Part shown: positions 1 through 10,395 of the stretch, piece by piece
Position numbering within the stretch: the stretch's first letter is position 1
Layout: each line of letters opens with the position of its first letter
Notes under the pieces: model-generated
What the model was told of the DNA's origin: nothing
Databases searched by the model: none
What the model saw: the letters and a program-made list of their open reading frames with translations, nothing else
Assembly (NCBI RefSeq): GCF_001929375.1
Contig: NZ_MSGO01000029.1
Coordinates: 34,459 to 98,458, forward strand
Length of the DNA stretch: 64,000 bases
Reading direction: 5' to 3'
DNA from: Actinomyces oris
Lineage (GTDB): Bacteria > Actinomycetota > Actinomycetes > Actinomycetales > Actinomycetaceae
Position numbers and translations under genes: made by a program

Positions 1-1162
1 GCCGCAGATCCACCCCGTCCTGCGCAAGCGCCTCCTCCAGGCCGGCGAAGCTCACGCCCTCACCAGGAGCGGACTCGCCCGTCGCCTTGATGGTCACCGA
101 GGCACCGGGGGAGCGCAGCGTCGTGTCCACGGGCAGCCCCAGCAGAGCACGGGCGTGCAGCTCGAACTCGCTCAGGCGCTGACTCGCCAGCGTCACCAGG
201 CCGGTGTCATGGGGGCGCGGTGAGACCTCGGAGAAGAGGACGTCCTGGCCGCAGATGAACATCTCCACCCCGAACAGACCCCAGCCGCCCAGCGCCGTGG
301 TCACGGACTCAGCCACTTGCTGTGCCCGCTCCAGGGCCACCGGGCTCAGGTGCTGCGGCTGCCAGGACTCCACATAGTCCCCATCGACCTGCCGGTGCCC
401 GATCGGCTCGCAGAAGTTCGTCACCGTCTCCCCGGTGCCGGGATGACGCCAGCGCACCGTGAGCAGAGTGATCTCGGTGTCGAAACGCACGAAGCCCTCC
501 ACAATGACCCGGCCCCGATCGACCCGCCCGTCGGCCGCCGCATAGCGCCAGGCCGCCTCCAGGCCCTGCGGCCCGCGCGCCACCGACTGGCCGTGGCCCG
601 ACGAGGACATGACCGGTTTGACCACGCACGGAAAGCCCACTCGCTGAGCCCCCGCCCGCAGCTCGTCCAAGGAGGAGGCGAAGGCGTAGGGACTGGTCGC
701 CAGCCCCAGCTCCTCGGCGGCCAGGCGGCGGATGCCCTCACGATTCATCGTCAGCTGTACCGCACGGGCGGTCGGCACCACCCGCACCTCACCGGCATCC
801 TCCAGGGCCGCCAGGGCATCGGTGGCCAGCGCCTCGATCTCCGGGACGACGATCGTGGCGCCGCTGGCACGGATGGCGGCCGTCAGCGCCTCGGAGTCGC
901 TCATGTCCACCGTCAGGGCGTTGTGCGCCACCTGCTGGGCCGGAGCCCCCTCATAGCGGTCGATCGCCGTGACCTCCACCCCCAGGCGGGTCAGAGCGAT
1001 CGCCACCTCCTTGCCGATCTCACCGGCGCCCAGCAACGCCACCTTCGTCGCGCTGCTGGTCCAGGGCGTGCCCAGCACCGGGGCTGCGGACTGGTGCGTC
1101 GCAGTCTCCTGGGACGCGCACCGGGGCGAGCGGGCCTGGTCGGACATGGGGGAGGAGCTCAT
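1..1162 (-). CDS. purT: Formate-dependent phosphoribosylglycinamide formyltransferase (PurT), C-terminus cut by window edge
   Basis: This gene is read on the minus strand from an ATG at 1162 and leaves the window at base 1, so about 387 residues are seen. PurT uses ATP and formate to formylate GAR in purine synthesis, an alternative to folate-dependent PurN. After a variable N-terminus comes the ATP-grasp pre-domain with [20 protein letters not shown] and [14 protein letters not shown], then [13 protein letters not shown], then the grasp core ([18 protein letters not shown]) and [11 protein letters not shown] with [11 protein letters not shown]. These are PurT rather than PurK features. An AGGAGG lies four bases before the ATG. 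Family length is about 390 residues, so only the last few residues are missing. It stands apart from the rapZ operon, which diverges from it across a 120-bp gap. Confidence 0.93.
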   Translation of the reverse strand, partial: MSSSPMSDQARSPRCASQETATHQSAAPVLGTPWTSSATKVALLGAGEIGKEVAIALTRLGVEVTAIDRYEGAPAQQVAHNALTVDMSDSEALTAAIRASGATIVVPEIEALATDALAALEDAGEVRVVPTARAVQLTMNREGIRRLAAEELGLATSPYAFASSLDELRAGAQRVGFPCVVKPVMSSSGHGQSVARGPQGLEAAWRYAAADGRVDRGRVIVEGFVRFDTEITLLTVRWRHPGTGETVTNFCEPIGHRQVDGDYVESWQPQHLSPVALERAQQVAESVTTALGGWGLFGVEMFICGQDVLFSEVSPRPHDTGLVTLASQRLSEFELHARALLGLPVDTTLRSPGASVTIKATGESAPGEGVSFAGLEEALAQDGVDLR

Positions 1163-1282
1163 GGGGCCTCCTGACGTCTGGCGCCGAGAACCGGCGGCAG
1201 TGAGTACTGGCAACGATGAAACGCTACCGGTAAACCGGCGTCGGCGACGGGCGGGCCGAGCTGGACGTGCGATGCTTGGGGC

Positions 1283-2257
1283 ATGCATGACGAGCGCCGC
1301 CCTCAGCCCTCCTCCGGCAAGCGCCAGCGGCTTCAGGACACGGTTCCCATCGAGATCCCCGCCCTCGATGAGGCCACACCTCCGGTTCCCCCGGCAGAAC
1401 GTCCCGAGATGATCATTGTCACGGGAATGTCCGGGGCGGGGCGCTCGCGCGCGGCCAACGCGCTGGAGGACCTCGACTGGTACGTCGTGGACAACCTGCC
1501 GCCCCAGCTGCTGCCGGCCCTGTCGGGAATGATGACGACGGTCGGTGCCGGGGTGCACCGGCTCGCCGCGGTGGTCGACGTGCGCAGTCGCGAGTTCTTC
1601 TCCCACTTCATGGACTATCTGCGCCAGGTCCGCAACAACGGCACCGACGTGAGGCTCATCTTCCTGGACGCCTCCGACGCCGTGCTGGTCAGACGCTTCG
1701 AGTCCTCCCGCAGACCCCACCCGTTGCAGGGCAGCGGCTCAGTCCTCGACGGGATCGAGCACGAGCGCACTCTCCTGGGGGGACTGCGGGGCGTGGCCGA
1801 CAGCGTCATCGACACCTCCGACTACTCCGTCCACGACCTCGCCCGGCGGGTGCGCGAGCTCGTGGCGCACGAGTCCGACCTGGCCCTGCGTATCAACGTC
1901 ATGTCCTTCGGGTTCAAGTACGGCATTCCCCTGGACGCCGACCACGTCCTGGACGTGCGCTTCATCCCCAACCCCTACTGGGTCTCCGAGCTGCGCCACC
2001 TCACTGGACGTGACGCACCGGTGGCCGACTACGTCTTCGCCCAGAAGGGTGCGGCGGCCTTCGTCGACGGGTACGCCGACCTGCTCATCCCCGCGCTCCC
2101 GCAGTACATCGATGAGCTCAAGCCTCACGTTACTCTGGCTGTGGGCTGCACCGGCGGCAAGCACCGCTCCGTGGCCTCGGCCGAGAGGCTCGGGGCCAGA
2201 TTGAGGCGGGCAGGTTTCGAGGTCGTCGTCCAGCACCGCGATCTGGGACGGGAGTAG
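1283..2257 (+). CDS. rapZ: RNase adapter RapZ / YvcJ family nucleotide-binding protein
   Basis: The 324-residue product matches the RapZ/YvcJ (UPF0042) family. An unconserved, proline-rich N-terminus of about 40 residues precedes the P-loop GMSGAGRS (residues 48-55). This is followed by [14 protein letters not shown], the SFGFKYGIP motif near residue 207, FIPNPYW, and the C-terminal [19 protein letters not shown]. In Enterobacteria RapZ guides RNase E to GlmZ; in Gram-positives the role is less clear, with nucleotide binding and hydrolysis shown for YvcJ. The P-loop lysine is replaced by arginine, which as I recall is usual in actinobacterial homologues. It is the first gene of rapZ-yvcK-whiA, a widely conserved order, and is separated from yvcK by only 3 bases. 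Confidence 0.95.
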   Translation: MHDERRPQPSSGKRQRLQDTVPIEIPALDEATPPVPPAERPEMIIVTGMSGAGRSRAANALEDLDWYVVDNLPPQLLPALSGMMTTVGAGVHRLAAVVDVRSREFFSHFMDYLRQVRNNGTDVRLIFLDASDAVLVRRFESSRRPHPLQGSGSVLDGIEHERTLLGGLRGVADSVIDTSDYSVHDLARRVRELVAHESDLALRINVMSFGFKYGIPLDADHVLDVRFIPNPYWVSELRHLTGRDAPVADYVFAQKGAAAFVDGYADLLIPALPQYIDELKPHVTLAVGCTGGKHRSVASAERLGARLRRAGFEVVVQHRDLGRE

Positions 2258-2260
2258 GCA

Positions 2261-3256
2261 GTGGGAACGACGATCGATGCGGCGGGCTGGCCCCGACGTG
2301 GCGAGGAGGGACCGGCCGTCGTCGCCCTGGGAGGCGGGCACGGTCTGTCCGCCACGCTCCGGGCACTGCGCCACGTCACCCACCGACTCACCGCCGTCGT
2401 CACCGTCGCCGACGACGGAGGCTCCTCGGGACGCCTGCGCCGGGAGTTCGACTGCCTGCCACCAGGAGACCTGAGAATGGCGCTGGCATCGCTCTGCGAG
2501 GACTCCGAGTGGGGCCTCACCTGGCGAGACGTGCTCCAGCACCGTTTCGAGGGGCAGGGCGAGCTCGACAATCACGCCCTGGGGAACCTGCTCATCCTGG
2601 CCCTGTGGCAGCTGCTGGGGGACGATGTCGCCGGGCTTGACTGGGTGGGGCGTCTGCTGACGATCCACGGCCGCGTCGTGCCCATGTCCTCCTCACCCCT
2701 GGTCATTGAGGCCGACATCGTCTCCGGGGGGAACCGGCGCCGGGTCAGCGGGCAGGTGGCGGTGGCCTCGGCCCGCGGACGTCTGGAGAACGTGGTGATG
2801 GTTCCCGAGGACGCCGACGCCCACCCCGAGGCGTTGCGTGCCATCGATGAGGCGGAATGGGTGGTCCTGGGGCCCGGCTCCTGGTACACCTCAGTGCTCC
2901 CGCACCTCATCCTGCCGTCCATGCGTCGCGCGCTGGTCAACACCTCGGCCCGCAAGGTCGTGGTCCTCAACCTCTCCGTTCAGCAGGGCGAGACCGACGG
3001 GATGACCAGCGCTGATCATCTTCGGGTCCTGAGCCAGTACGCGCCCGACCTACGCCTGGACGTGGTGCTGGCCGACCCCTCCACCGTTGAGGACGTCTCC
3101 GACCTTGAGGCCGTGGCTGCAACTATGGGGGCCACTGTCGTCCTGCGACAGGTGCGCACCGGCGAAGCCCTGTGCCACCACGACCCGCTGCGCCTGGCAG
3201 CCGCCTTCCGTGACGCCTTCGAGGGGGCGCTGGGGGACGTCGCCGATCTCAGCTAA
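2261..3256 (+). CDS. yvcK: Gluconeogenesis factor YvcK (CofD-like family)
   Basis: A 331-residue protein starting at GTG 2261, three bases after the rapZ stop. The N-terminal nucleotide-sugar-binding region is clear: VVALGGGHGLSATLRALR, then TVADDGGSSGRLRREF and LPPGDLRMALASL. Further on are DNHALGNLLILAL and GPGSWYTSVLPHLILP, all typical of YvcK and the related CofD transferase fold. YvcK proteins bind UDP-sugars and affect cell shape and growth on gluconeogenic carbon sources; a catalytic reaction has not been established. In mycobacteria the homologue CuvA affects cell-wall localisation. Position between rapZ and whiA is the standard context. Confidence 0.95.
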   Translation: MGTTIDAAGWPRRGEEGPAVVALGGGHGLSATLRALRHVTHRLTAVVTVADDGGSSGRLRREFDCLPPGDLRMALASLCEDSEWGLTWRDVLQHRFEGQGELDNHALGNLLILALWQLLGDDVAGLDWVGRLLTIHGRVVPMSSSPLVIEADIVSGGNRRRVSGQVAVASARGRLENVVMVPEDADAHPEALRAIDEAEWVVLGPGSWYTSVLPHLILPSMRRALVNTSARKVVVLNLSVQQGETDGMTSADHLRVLSQYAPDLRLDVVLADPSTVEDVSDLEAVAATMGATVVLRQVRTGEALCHHDPLRLAAAFRDAFEGALGDVADLS

Positions 3257-3535
3257 CGTCATGGCATGTGATGCTGGACTCATTGAAGAGTCCTGCTGCC
3301 CGTGATCGTCCATAATTCTCGGCGGCCGCTTCCAGCCGGCTGCCGGGTGCTGCGGCTAAGAATTCTCCATTGATACGCCTCGGGCGCCGTATGACATCGC
3401 CCTGACGTCTCAGCCGCTTGGCCCGTGCTCCTTCGAGCAGCGCCTCGCCAGAGCCCGGGACGCCCCGGCAACGGCCGCAGCCTCAACCATGTCGCCAGTC
3501 CCGAATCACGAACCCCGACCACGAGGAGCCCGCCC

Positions 3536-4516
3536 ATGTCGCTGACGGTCACCGTCAAGGATGAGCTTGCGCTCGTCGCCACTGAGAACGCCGCCCAACG
3601 ACGGGCCGAGGTCTCCGCGATGCTGCGCTTCGCCGGAGGGCTCCATATCGTCTCCGGGCGCATCGTCGTCGAGGCCGAGCTCGATCACGGGGGAGCCGTG
3701 CGCCGGCTGCATCAGCACCTCAAGGAGCTCTACGGGATGGAGCCCGAGGTGATGGTGGTCCAGGGAGGATCCCTGCACCGAGGATCTCGCTACGTGCTGC
3801 GAGTGACCAAACGTGGCAAGGATCTGGCCCGGCTGTCCGGGCTGGTCGACGACCGAGGCCGGCCGGTACGGGGCATGCCGGTGGCGGTCATTCAAGGCGG
3901 GCGCAACGCTGCCGCTGCCGCCTGGCGCGGAGCCTTCCTGGCCCGCGGTTCCCTGACCGAGCCCGGCCGGTCCTCCTCCTTGGAGGTCACCTGTCCCGGC
4001 TCCGAGGCCGCACTGGCCCTGGTCGGGGCCGCGCGACGCTTCGACATCTCCGCCAAGGCCCGAGAGGTGCGTGGGGCCGACCGCGTCGTCGTTCGTGACG
4101 GTGAGGCCATCGGCGTTCTCCTGGAGCGGATGGGGGCGCCGGAGGCCTTCAAGGTGTGGGCCGAGCGCCGATCCCGGCGCGAGTCGCGGGGCACCGCCAA
4201 CCGGCTGGCCAACTTCGACGACGCCAACCTGCGCCGTTCGGCCCGCGCCGCCGTGGCCTCGGGGGCCCGTGTCGAGCGCGCCTTCGAGATCCTGGGGGAC
4301 GACGTTCCCGCCCACCTGCTTCAGGCCGGCCGCCTGCGGGTCGCGCACAAGCAGGCATCCCTGGAGGAGCTCGGGCAGCTCTCCGACCCGCAGCTGACCA
4401 AGGATGCCGTGGCCGGGCGTATCCGGCGACTCCTGGCCATGGCGGACAAGCAGGCCCACGAGCTGGGCATCCCCGACACTGAGTCGGTCCTCACCCAGGA
4501 GATGCTCGAGCCCTGA
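3536..4516 (+). CDS. whiA: DNA-binding protein WhiA (sporulation/cell division regulator family)
   Basis: The open frame extends back to 3425, but the homology begins at ATG 3536 ([14 protein letters not shown]), which has a GAGGAG about eight bases upstream; this gives 326 residues, the normal WhiA length. The N-terminal part is the degenerate LAGLIDADG homing-endonuclease-like domain ([26 protein letters not shown]), and the C-terminal part is the helix-turn-helix ([34 protein letters not shown]). WhiA with WhiB controls division genes in sporulating actinobacteria and is also found in non-sporulating ones, where it affects division and chromosome segregation. A 279-bp gap separates it from yvcK, so it probably has its own promoter as well as read-through; I see no named element in that gap. 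Confidence 0.95.
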   Translation: MSLTVTVKDELALVATENAAQRRAEVSAMLRFAGGLHIVSGRIVVEAELDHGGAVRRLHQHLKELYGMEPEVMVVQGGSLHRGSRYVLRVTKRGKDLARLSGLVDDRGRPVRGMPVAVIQGGRNAAAAAWRGAFLARGSLTEPGRSSSLEVTCPGSEAALALVGAARRFDISAKAREVRGADRVVVRDGEAIGVLLERMGAPEAFKVWAERRSRRESRGTANRLANFDDANLRRSARAAVASGARVERAFEILGDDVPAHLLQAGRLRVAHKQASLEELGQLSDPQLTKDAVAGRIRRLLAMADKQAHELGIPDTESVLTQEMLEP

Positions 4517-4713
4517 GCTGAGATGGGACCTCGGTCCTTGCCTCCGGGGTGTCCGATGGTCTTCGCCCCCCTCGGATTGGCTTGTGCATCACAGTGTTCG
4601 CCCGTGGCGTGGTCTGTGACTCCCAGCGCCTGCCCAGTGTGACTAGACTCGGCCGTACCGGAGCCGATTCGGATGTGAGCTGAAGAAGTTCCGGCAGCAC
4701 ACCCCGTGTGTGA

Positions 4714-5772
<1,059 letters not shown>

Positions 5773-5801
5773 GACCAGACCGAGAGCATGACTCTCTAGA
5801 A

Positions 5802-5841
5802 GACGGCGCCCGCGCCACGCTATGCGTGCGCGGGCGCCGTC
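5802..5841 (+). terminator. Long GC hairpin between gap and pgk (possible partial terminator or processing site)
   Basis: GACGGCGCCCGCG (5802-5814) pairs perfectly with CGCGGGCGCCGTC (5829-5841). Inside, CACGC and GCGTG add five more pairs after a one-base bulge, leaving a TAT loop. No T-tract follows, so it may be a Rho-independent terminator of the actinobacterial type without U-tail, an attenuator giving more gap than pgk mRNA, or an RNA 3'-end stabiliser. Confidence 0.6.
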
Positions 5842-5884
5842 CGTCCCACACCCACACCATCACCCACAACCGATGAGAGGCTTC

Positions 5885-7078
5885 ATGAAGACCATCGAGT
5901 CCCTGGGCGACCTCAAGGGCAAGCGAGTCCTGGTCCGCTCCGACTTCAACGTGCCGCTGGACGCCGACAAGAACATCACCGACGACGGCCGTATCCAGGC
6001 CGCTCTGCCCACCCTGCGTGCCCTGCTCGACGCCGGCGCCAAGGTGATCATCACCGCCCACCTGGGACGCCCCAAGGGGCAGGTCAACCCCGACTACTCC
6101 CTGGCTCCTGTCGCCAAGCGCCTCGCCGAGGTCACCGGCGTCAAGGTGACCCTCGCCGAGGACACCGTGGGCGAGTCCGCCAAGGCCGCCGTCGCCGCAG
6201 CCGGTGACGGTGAGATCGTCCTGCTGGAGAACGTGCGCTTCAACGCCGCTGAGACCTCCAAGGACGACGCTGAGCGCGAGGCCTTCGCCGCCGAGCTCGC
6301 CGCCCTGGCCGACGTCTTCGTCTCCGACGGCTTCGGCGTCGTGCACCGCAAGCAGGCCTCCGTCTACGACGTCGCCAAGCTGCTGCCCTCCGCAGCCGGC
6401 CTGCTCGTCGTCAAGGAGATCGAGTCCCTGGGACGCGCGGTCAACGACCCCGAGCGCCCCTACACCGTGGTGCTCGGCGGTTCCAAGGTCTCCGACAAGC
6501 TCGGCGTCATCTCCAACCTGCTGGGCAAGGCCGACCGTCTCCTCATCGGTGGCGGCATGGCCTACACCTTCCTGGCCGCCCAGGGCCACGAGGTGGGCAC
6601 CTCCCTGCTGGAGAAGGACCAGATCGACACCGTCAAGGGCTACCTGGAGACCGCCAAGGCCAACGGCGTCGAGCTGCTGCTGCCCGTCGACACCGTCGTG
6701 GCCCCGACCTTCGCCGCGGACGCCCCCGCCACCGTGGTGCCCGCCGACGGGCTGCCCGCCGACCAGATGGGGCTGGACATCGGCCCTCAGACGCGACAGA
6801 TCTTCGCCGACGCCATCGCCACCTCCAAGACCGTGGTGTGGAACGGCCCCATGGGTGTCTTCGAGTTCCCGGCCTTCGCCGAGGGCACCAAGGCCGTGGC
6901 CAAGGCGATCTCCGAGTCCGACGCCTTCTCCGTCATCGGCGGTGGCGACTCCGCCGCGGCCGTGCGCACGCTTGGCTTCGATGAGGCCACGTTCTCCCAT
7001 ATCTCCACCGGCGGCGGCGCCTCCCTCGAGCTCCTCGAGGGCAAGACCCTGCCCGGTATCGCAGTGCTCAACGACTGA
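5885..7078 (+). CDS. pgk: Phosphoglycerate kinase
   Basis: Transfers the acyl phosphate of 1,3-bisphosphoglycerate to ADP. The open frame runs from 5822, but that part overlaps the hairpin; ATG 5885 follows GAGAGG closely and begins [20 protein letters not shown], giving 397 residues as expected. The substrate-binding motif [12 protein letters not shown] is at residues 13-24, TAHLGRPKG follows, and the nucleotide-binding GPMGVFE and GGGDSAAAV are in the C-terminal half. [14 protein letters not shown] is the usual mid-domain signature with Val in place of the more common Ala. Fifteen bases separate it from tpiA. Actinomyces Pgk has been reported able to use GDP as well as ADP; nothing in the sequence settles this here. 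Confidence 0.97.
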   Translation: MKTIESLGDLKGKRVLVRSDFNVPLDADKNITDDGRIQAALPTLRALLDAGAKVIITAHLGRPKGQVNPDYSLAPVAKRLAEVTGVKVTLAEDTVGESAKAAVAAAGDGEIVLLENVRFNAAETSKDDAEREAFAAELAALADVFVSDGFGVVHRKQASVYDVAKLLPSAAGLLVVKEIESLGRAVNDPERPYTVVLGGSKVSDKLGVISNLLGKADRLLIGGGMAYTFLAAQGHEVGTSLLEKDQIDTVKGYLETAKANGVELLLPVDTVVAPTFAADAPATVVPADGLPADQMGLDIGPQTRQIFADAIATSKTVVWNGPMGVFEFPAFAEGTKAVAKAISESDAFSVIGGGDSAAAVRTLGFDEATFSHISTGGGASLELLEGKTLPGIAVLND

Positions 7079-7093
7079 AGGAAGGCAACCCAG

Positions 7094-7873
7094 ATGAGTA
7101 ACCGCACCCCGCTCATGGCGGGCAACTGGAAGATGAACCTCGACCACCTCGAGGCCAACCACCTCGTCCAGGGCCTGGCCATGGAGCTCAAGGACCACGA
7201 CCACGACTACGCCAAGTGCGAGGTCCTCGTGATCCCGCCCTTCACGGACATCCGTACCGTGCAGACCGTCGTTGAGGCCGACTCCCTGAGCATCAAGTAC
7301 GGTGCCCAGGACGTCTCCATCCACGACAACGGTGCCTACACCGGTGAGATCTCCACCGAGATGCTCACCAAGCTCGGTGTCAGCTACGTGGTCATGGGCC
7401 ACTCCGAGCGCCGTGAGTACCATGGCGAGTCCGATGCCCTCGTGGGGGCCAAGGCCCGTAAGGTGCTCGATGCCGGTATGACCCCCATCCTGTGCTGCGG
7501 CGAGGCCCTCGAGATCCGCAAGGCCGGCACCCACGTCGACTTCGTCCTGGGGCAGATCCGCGCCGCCCTGGAGGGATGGAGCGGCGAGGACGTCGCTAAG
7601 ATCGTCATCGCCTACGAGCCCATCTGGGCCATCGGCACCGGCGAGACCGCCACCGCCGAGGACGCCCAGGAGGTGTGCGGAGCGATCCGCGAGGCCCTGC
7701 GCGCCGACTACGGTGACGCCACTGCCGACGCCACCCGCATCCTCTACGGCGGCTCCGCCAAGCCCGGCAACATCAAGGAGCTCATGGCCCAGCCCGACGT
7801 CGATGGTGCGCTCGTCGGTGGAGCCTCCCTCAAGGCGGACTCCTTCGCCGCCATGGCGGGCTTCTACGCCTGA
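7094..7873 (+). CDS. tpiA: Triosephosphate isomerase
   Basis: A 259-residue TIM barrel interconverting DHAP and glyceraldehyde-3-phosphate. The phosphate-binding/catalytic lysine is in MAGNWKMN (Lys13), the electrophilic histidine is in [10 protein letters not shown], and the catalytic glutamate is in [12 protein letters not shown]. The phosphate loop [16 protein letters not shown] and the final [14 protein letters not shown] complete the active site. ATG 7094 follows GAAGGAAGG. It is co-directional with pgk (15-bp gap) and is followed by a strong hairpin terminator, so gap-pgk-tpiA probably ends here. Confidence 0.97.
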   Translation: MSNRTPLMAGNWKMNLDHLEANHLVQGLAMELKDHDHDYAKCEVLVIPPFTDIRTVQTVVEADSLSIKYGAQDVSIHDNGAYTGEISTEMLTKLGVSYVVMGHSERREYHGESDALVGAKARKVLDAGMTPILCCGEALEIRKAGTHVDFVLGQIRAALEGWSGEDVAKIVIAYEPIWAIGTGETATAEDAQEVCGAIREALRADYGDATADATRILYGGSAKPGNIKELMAQPDVDGALVGGASLKADSFAAMAGFYA

Positions 7874-7939
7874 GCGACCCGAGCCGCGACGAAGGAGCCG
7901 AGTAATCGTCTTCCCGTAGCGTCTCACCGCTCGCCGCCC

Positions 7940-7978
7940 GGGTCCCGGACACCTCACACCCCGAGGTGTCCGGGACCC
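7940..7978 (+). terminator. Intrinsic terminator after tpiA
   Basis: Positions 7940-7955 (GGGTCCCGGACACCTC) pair perfectly with 7963-7978, a 16-bp stem with a seven-base loop. It is followed by TGTGCGTTGC rather than a pure T-run. It lies about 65 bases after the tpiA stop and would separate the glycolytic operon from secG. Confidence 0.8.
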
Positions 7979-8104
7979 TGTGCGTTGCAGGTAGACTGCC
8001 GTGCGGACAGGTGGGGGCGCGGGCCCTGACAGGAGTTGCGCCGGGCCCAGCCGGAGCGTGAGGCCCCCGCAGCAAGACGGAACCAACAACGAAGGGAACG
8101 TGAC

Positions 8105-8347
8105 GTGAACGTAGTGCGTATCGTCCTTCAGGTGCTGCTCGTCCTCTCGAGCTTCTTCCTCATCATGTCGATCCTCCTGCACAAGGGAAAGGGCGGAGGA
8201 CTGTCGGATATGTTCGGCGGCGGTATCTCCTCCTCGGCCGGGTCCTCCGGCGTGGCCGAGCGCAACCTCGACCGCATCACGGTGGCGGTGGCTGTCATCT
8301 GGACGATCACGATCGTCGGGCTCGGCCTGGTCGCCAAGCTCGGCTGA
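8105..8347 (+). CDS. secG: Preprotein translocase subunit SecG
   Basis: A small membrane protein of the SecYEG channel. The open frame extends to 8036, but the start that fits the family is GTG 8105, preceded by AAGGGAA, giving 80 residues beginning [20 protein letters not shown]. Two transmembrane helices (residues about 3-23 and 55-76) flank the cytoplasmic loop with [15 protein letters not shown], the SecG signature, and [18 protein letters not shown] starts the second helix. secG after tpiA is a common actinobacterial arrangement; here a terminator lies between, so it is probably transcribed on its own. Confidence 0.93.
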   Translation: MNVVRIVLQVLLVLSSFFLIMSILLHKGKGGGLSDMFGGGISSSAGSSGVAERNLDRITVAVAVIWTITIVGLGLVAKLG

Positions 8348-8426
8348 GCGTCGGCGGATTCCGACGAGCACAGCGCACACGACGGAGCCGACCGTCGATA
8401 CCGCCCCCGATCCGCGTGGCGACGTC

Positions 8427-9362
8427 CTGGACCGGGGGCTGCGCGGTTATCTCGCCCACCTGCGTGTTGAGCGCGGGCTGAGCCCCCACACCCTGAGCGC
8501 CTACGAGCGCGACCTCGGCCGCTACCTGCGCTACCTGAGGAGCGCCGGCATCTCGGCCCCGCAGGAGGTCAGCCGCAACGACGTGGCCGGCTTCCTGGAG
8601 GTCCTGCGCACCGGCTCCGACGGCGCCCGCCCGCTGGCGTCGTCGTCGGCATCCAGAACCGTCACCGCCGTGCGAGGCTGGCACAAGTTCCTCCTGGCCG
8701 AGGGCACCACCTCCCAGGATCCCTCGGCCACCGTGCGCCCTCCCCAACCCGGAAGGCGCCTGCCCAAGGCCTTAGGGATCGATGAGGTCCGCCGCCTCCT
8801 GGAGGCCGCCGGCGTTGACGACTCCCCGGTGAGCCTGCGCGACCGGGCGCTGCTGGAGGTCCTCTACGCCACCGGCGCCCGCATCTCCGAGGCGGTGGGG
8901 CTCGTCGTCGACGACCTCGACACCGACTCCCGGCTGCTGAGACTGTTCGGCAAGGGACGCAAGGAACGCCTGGTCCCCATGGGGACCTACGCCCGGGAGG
9001 CGCTGGACGCCTACCTGGTGCGAGGCCGACCGGTCCTGGCTGAGAAGGGCAGGGGAGTGCCGCAGGTCTTCCTCAACACCCTGGGCAGGCCCCTGAGTCG
9101 GCAGAGCGCCTGGGCCGTCCTGCAGCAGGCCGCTGAGCGGGCCGGGCTCATCGGGACGGACTGCGCCGACGAGCGACGCATCTCCCCCCACACCCTGCGC
9201 CACTCCTTCGCCACGCATCTGCTGGCGGGAGGGGCGGACGTGCGTGTCGTCCAGGAGATGCTCGGACACGCCTCGGTCACCACCACCCAGATCTACACGA
9301 AGGTCACCGTCGACCACCTGCGGGAGGTCTACGCCACCAGCCACCCGCGGGCTCTGGCCTGA
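8427..9362 (+). CDS. xerD: Tyrosine recombinase XerC/XerD; start codon non-canonical or lost
   Basis: Site-specific recombinase that with a partner resolves chromosome dimers at dif. The N-terminal SAM-like core-binding domain is present in frame ([20 protein letters not shown] from 8439) and the catalytic domain carries all six residues: Arg in ATGARISEA, Lys in [10 protein letters not shown], His and Arg in [14 protein letters not shown], His in MLGHAS, and Tyr in TTQIYTKV. No ATG, GTG or TTG exists in frame upstream of GTG 8583, which would delete half the N-domain. I set the start at CTG 8427, giving 311 residues (family about 300); ATT 8358, eleven bases after the secG stop, is the other candidate. 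Neither has a good ribosome site. A sequence error cannot be excluded. XerC versus XerD cannot be decided here. Confidence 0.85.
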   Translation: MDRGLRGYLAHLRVERGLSPHTLSAYERDLGRYLRYLRSAGISAPQEVSRNDVAGFLEVLRTGSDGARPLASSSASRTVTAVRGWHKFLLAEGTTSQDPSATVRPPQPGRRLPKALGIDEVRRLLEAAGVDDSPVSLRDRALLEVLYATGARISEAVGLVVDDLDTDSRLLRLFGKGRKERLVPMGTYAREALDAYLVRGRPVLAEKGRGVPQVFLNTLGRPLSRQSAWAVLQQAAERAGLIGTDCADERRISPHTLRHSFATHLLAGGADVRVVQEMLGHASVTTTQIYTKVTVDHLREVYATSHPRALA

Positions 9363-9522
9363 TCACCGAGCCCGTCGCCGCAGGCCGTGCTCCCGGTCCG
9401 CGGTGGGGGAAGCCTGAGTGCGCACCTGGTCGCGCCTGAAAGCAGGGTCCTGTCCGGGTGTTCTCTGGCGTGTCCCGTCTGAACTGGGTGATGTCGGTCG
9501 GCTTTCGACTAGGCTGGACGAC

Positions 9523-10395
9523 GTGAATGACTCCATCCAGCCAGGCCTGATCGACAACCCCGGCACCGACGAGAACGAGGGGAAGGACTTCCCCGTTCCC
9601 GCGCCGCTGGAGTCGCACGGACCCGCTCGGGTCATCTCCATGTGCAACCAGAAGGGCGGCGTCGGCAAGACCACGACGACGATCAACCTCGGTGCGGCGC
9701 TGGCCGAGCTGGGGCGCAAGGTCCTCATCGTCGACTTCGACCCCCAGGGAGCGGCCTCGGCCGGCCTGGGCATCAACGCTCACGAGCTCGACTCCACCAT
9801 CTACGACCTGCTCGTCGCCAGCCGTCCGGACATCCGCACGGTCATCCACGAGACCACGGTGGAGGGACTGGACATCGTCCCGGCCAATATCGACCTGTCC
9901 GCCGCCGAGGTGCAGCTCGTCAACGAGGTCGCCCGCGAGCAGGCCCTCAAGCGGGTGCTGCGCCCGGTTCTCGACGAGTACGACGTGATCCTCGTGGACT
10001 GCCAGCCCTCGCTCGGACTGCTGACCATCAACGCCCTGACCGCCTCCCACGGCGTCATCATCCCGCTGGAGACCGAGTTCTTCGCCCTGCGCGGGGTGGC
10101 GCTCCTGGTGGAGACCGTCGAGCGCGTCAAGGATCGTCTCAACGCCACCCTGGAGATCGACGGCATCCTCGCCACCATGGTGGACTCCCGCACCCTGCAC
10201 TCCCGGGAGGTGCTCGAGCGCCTCGAGCAGGCCTTCGGCGAGCAGCTCTTCGACACGCGCATCCGGCGCACGATCAAGTTCCCGGACGCCTCCGTGGCCA
10301 ATGAGCCGATCACCAGCTACGCGCCCTCCCACCCCGGTGCGGACGCCTACCGCCGGCTGGCCCGCGAGGTCATCGCCCGCGGCGATGTCGCCTGA
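9523..10395 (+). CDS. parA: ParA/Soj family chromosome-partitioning ATPase (scpAB-linked)
   Basis: A 290-residue ATPase of the ParA/MinD group. The frame opens at 9418 but the first sensible start is GTG 9523 (MNDSIQPGLID); about 30 acidic residues precede the deviant Walker A KGGVGKTTT (Lys44, Lys49 and following). Then come VLIVDFDPQG (Walker A'), and DVILVDCQPSLGLLTINAL (Walker B). The C-terminus TIKFPDASVANEPITSYAPS is typical of the scpA-adjacent ParA seen in mycobacteria (Rv1708 position), not of the oriC parAB pair; no parB lies beside it. It overlaps scpA by 11 bases, so translation is probably coupled. Confidence 0.93.
   Translation: MNDSIQPGLIDNPGTDENEGKDFPVPAPLESHGPARVISMCNQKGGVGKTTTTINLGAALAELGRKVLIVDFDPQGAASAGLGINAHELDSTIYDLLVASRPDIRTVIHETTVEGLDIVPANIDLSAAEVQLVNEVAREQALKRVLRPVLDEYDVILVDCQPSLGLLTINALTASHGVIIPLETEFFALRGVALLVETVERVKDRLNATLEIDGILATMVDSRTLHSREVLERLEQAFGEQLFDTRIRRTIKFPDASVANEPITSYAPSHPGADAYRRLAREVIARGDVA

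Noticed and set aside
3425..3535. N-terminal extension of WhiA
   Set aside because: No homology, and a well-placed GAGGAG supports ATG 3536.
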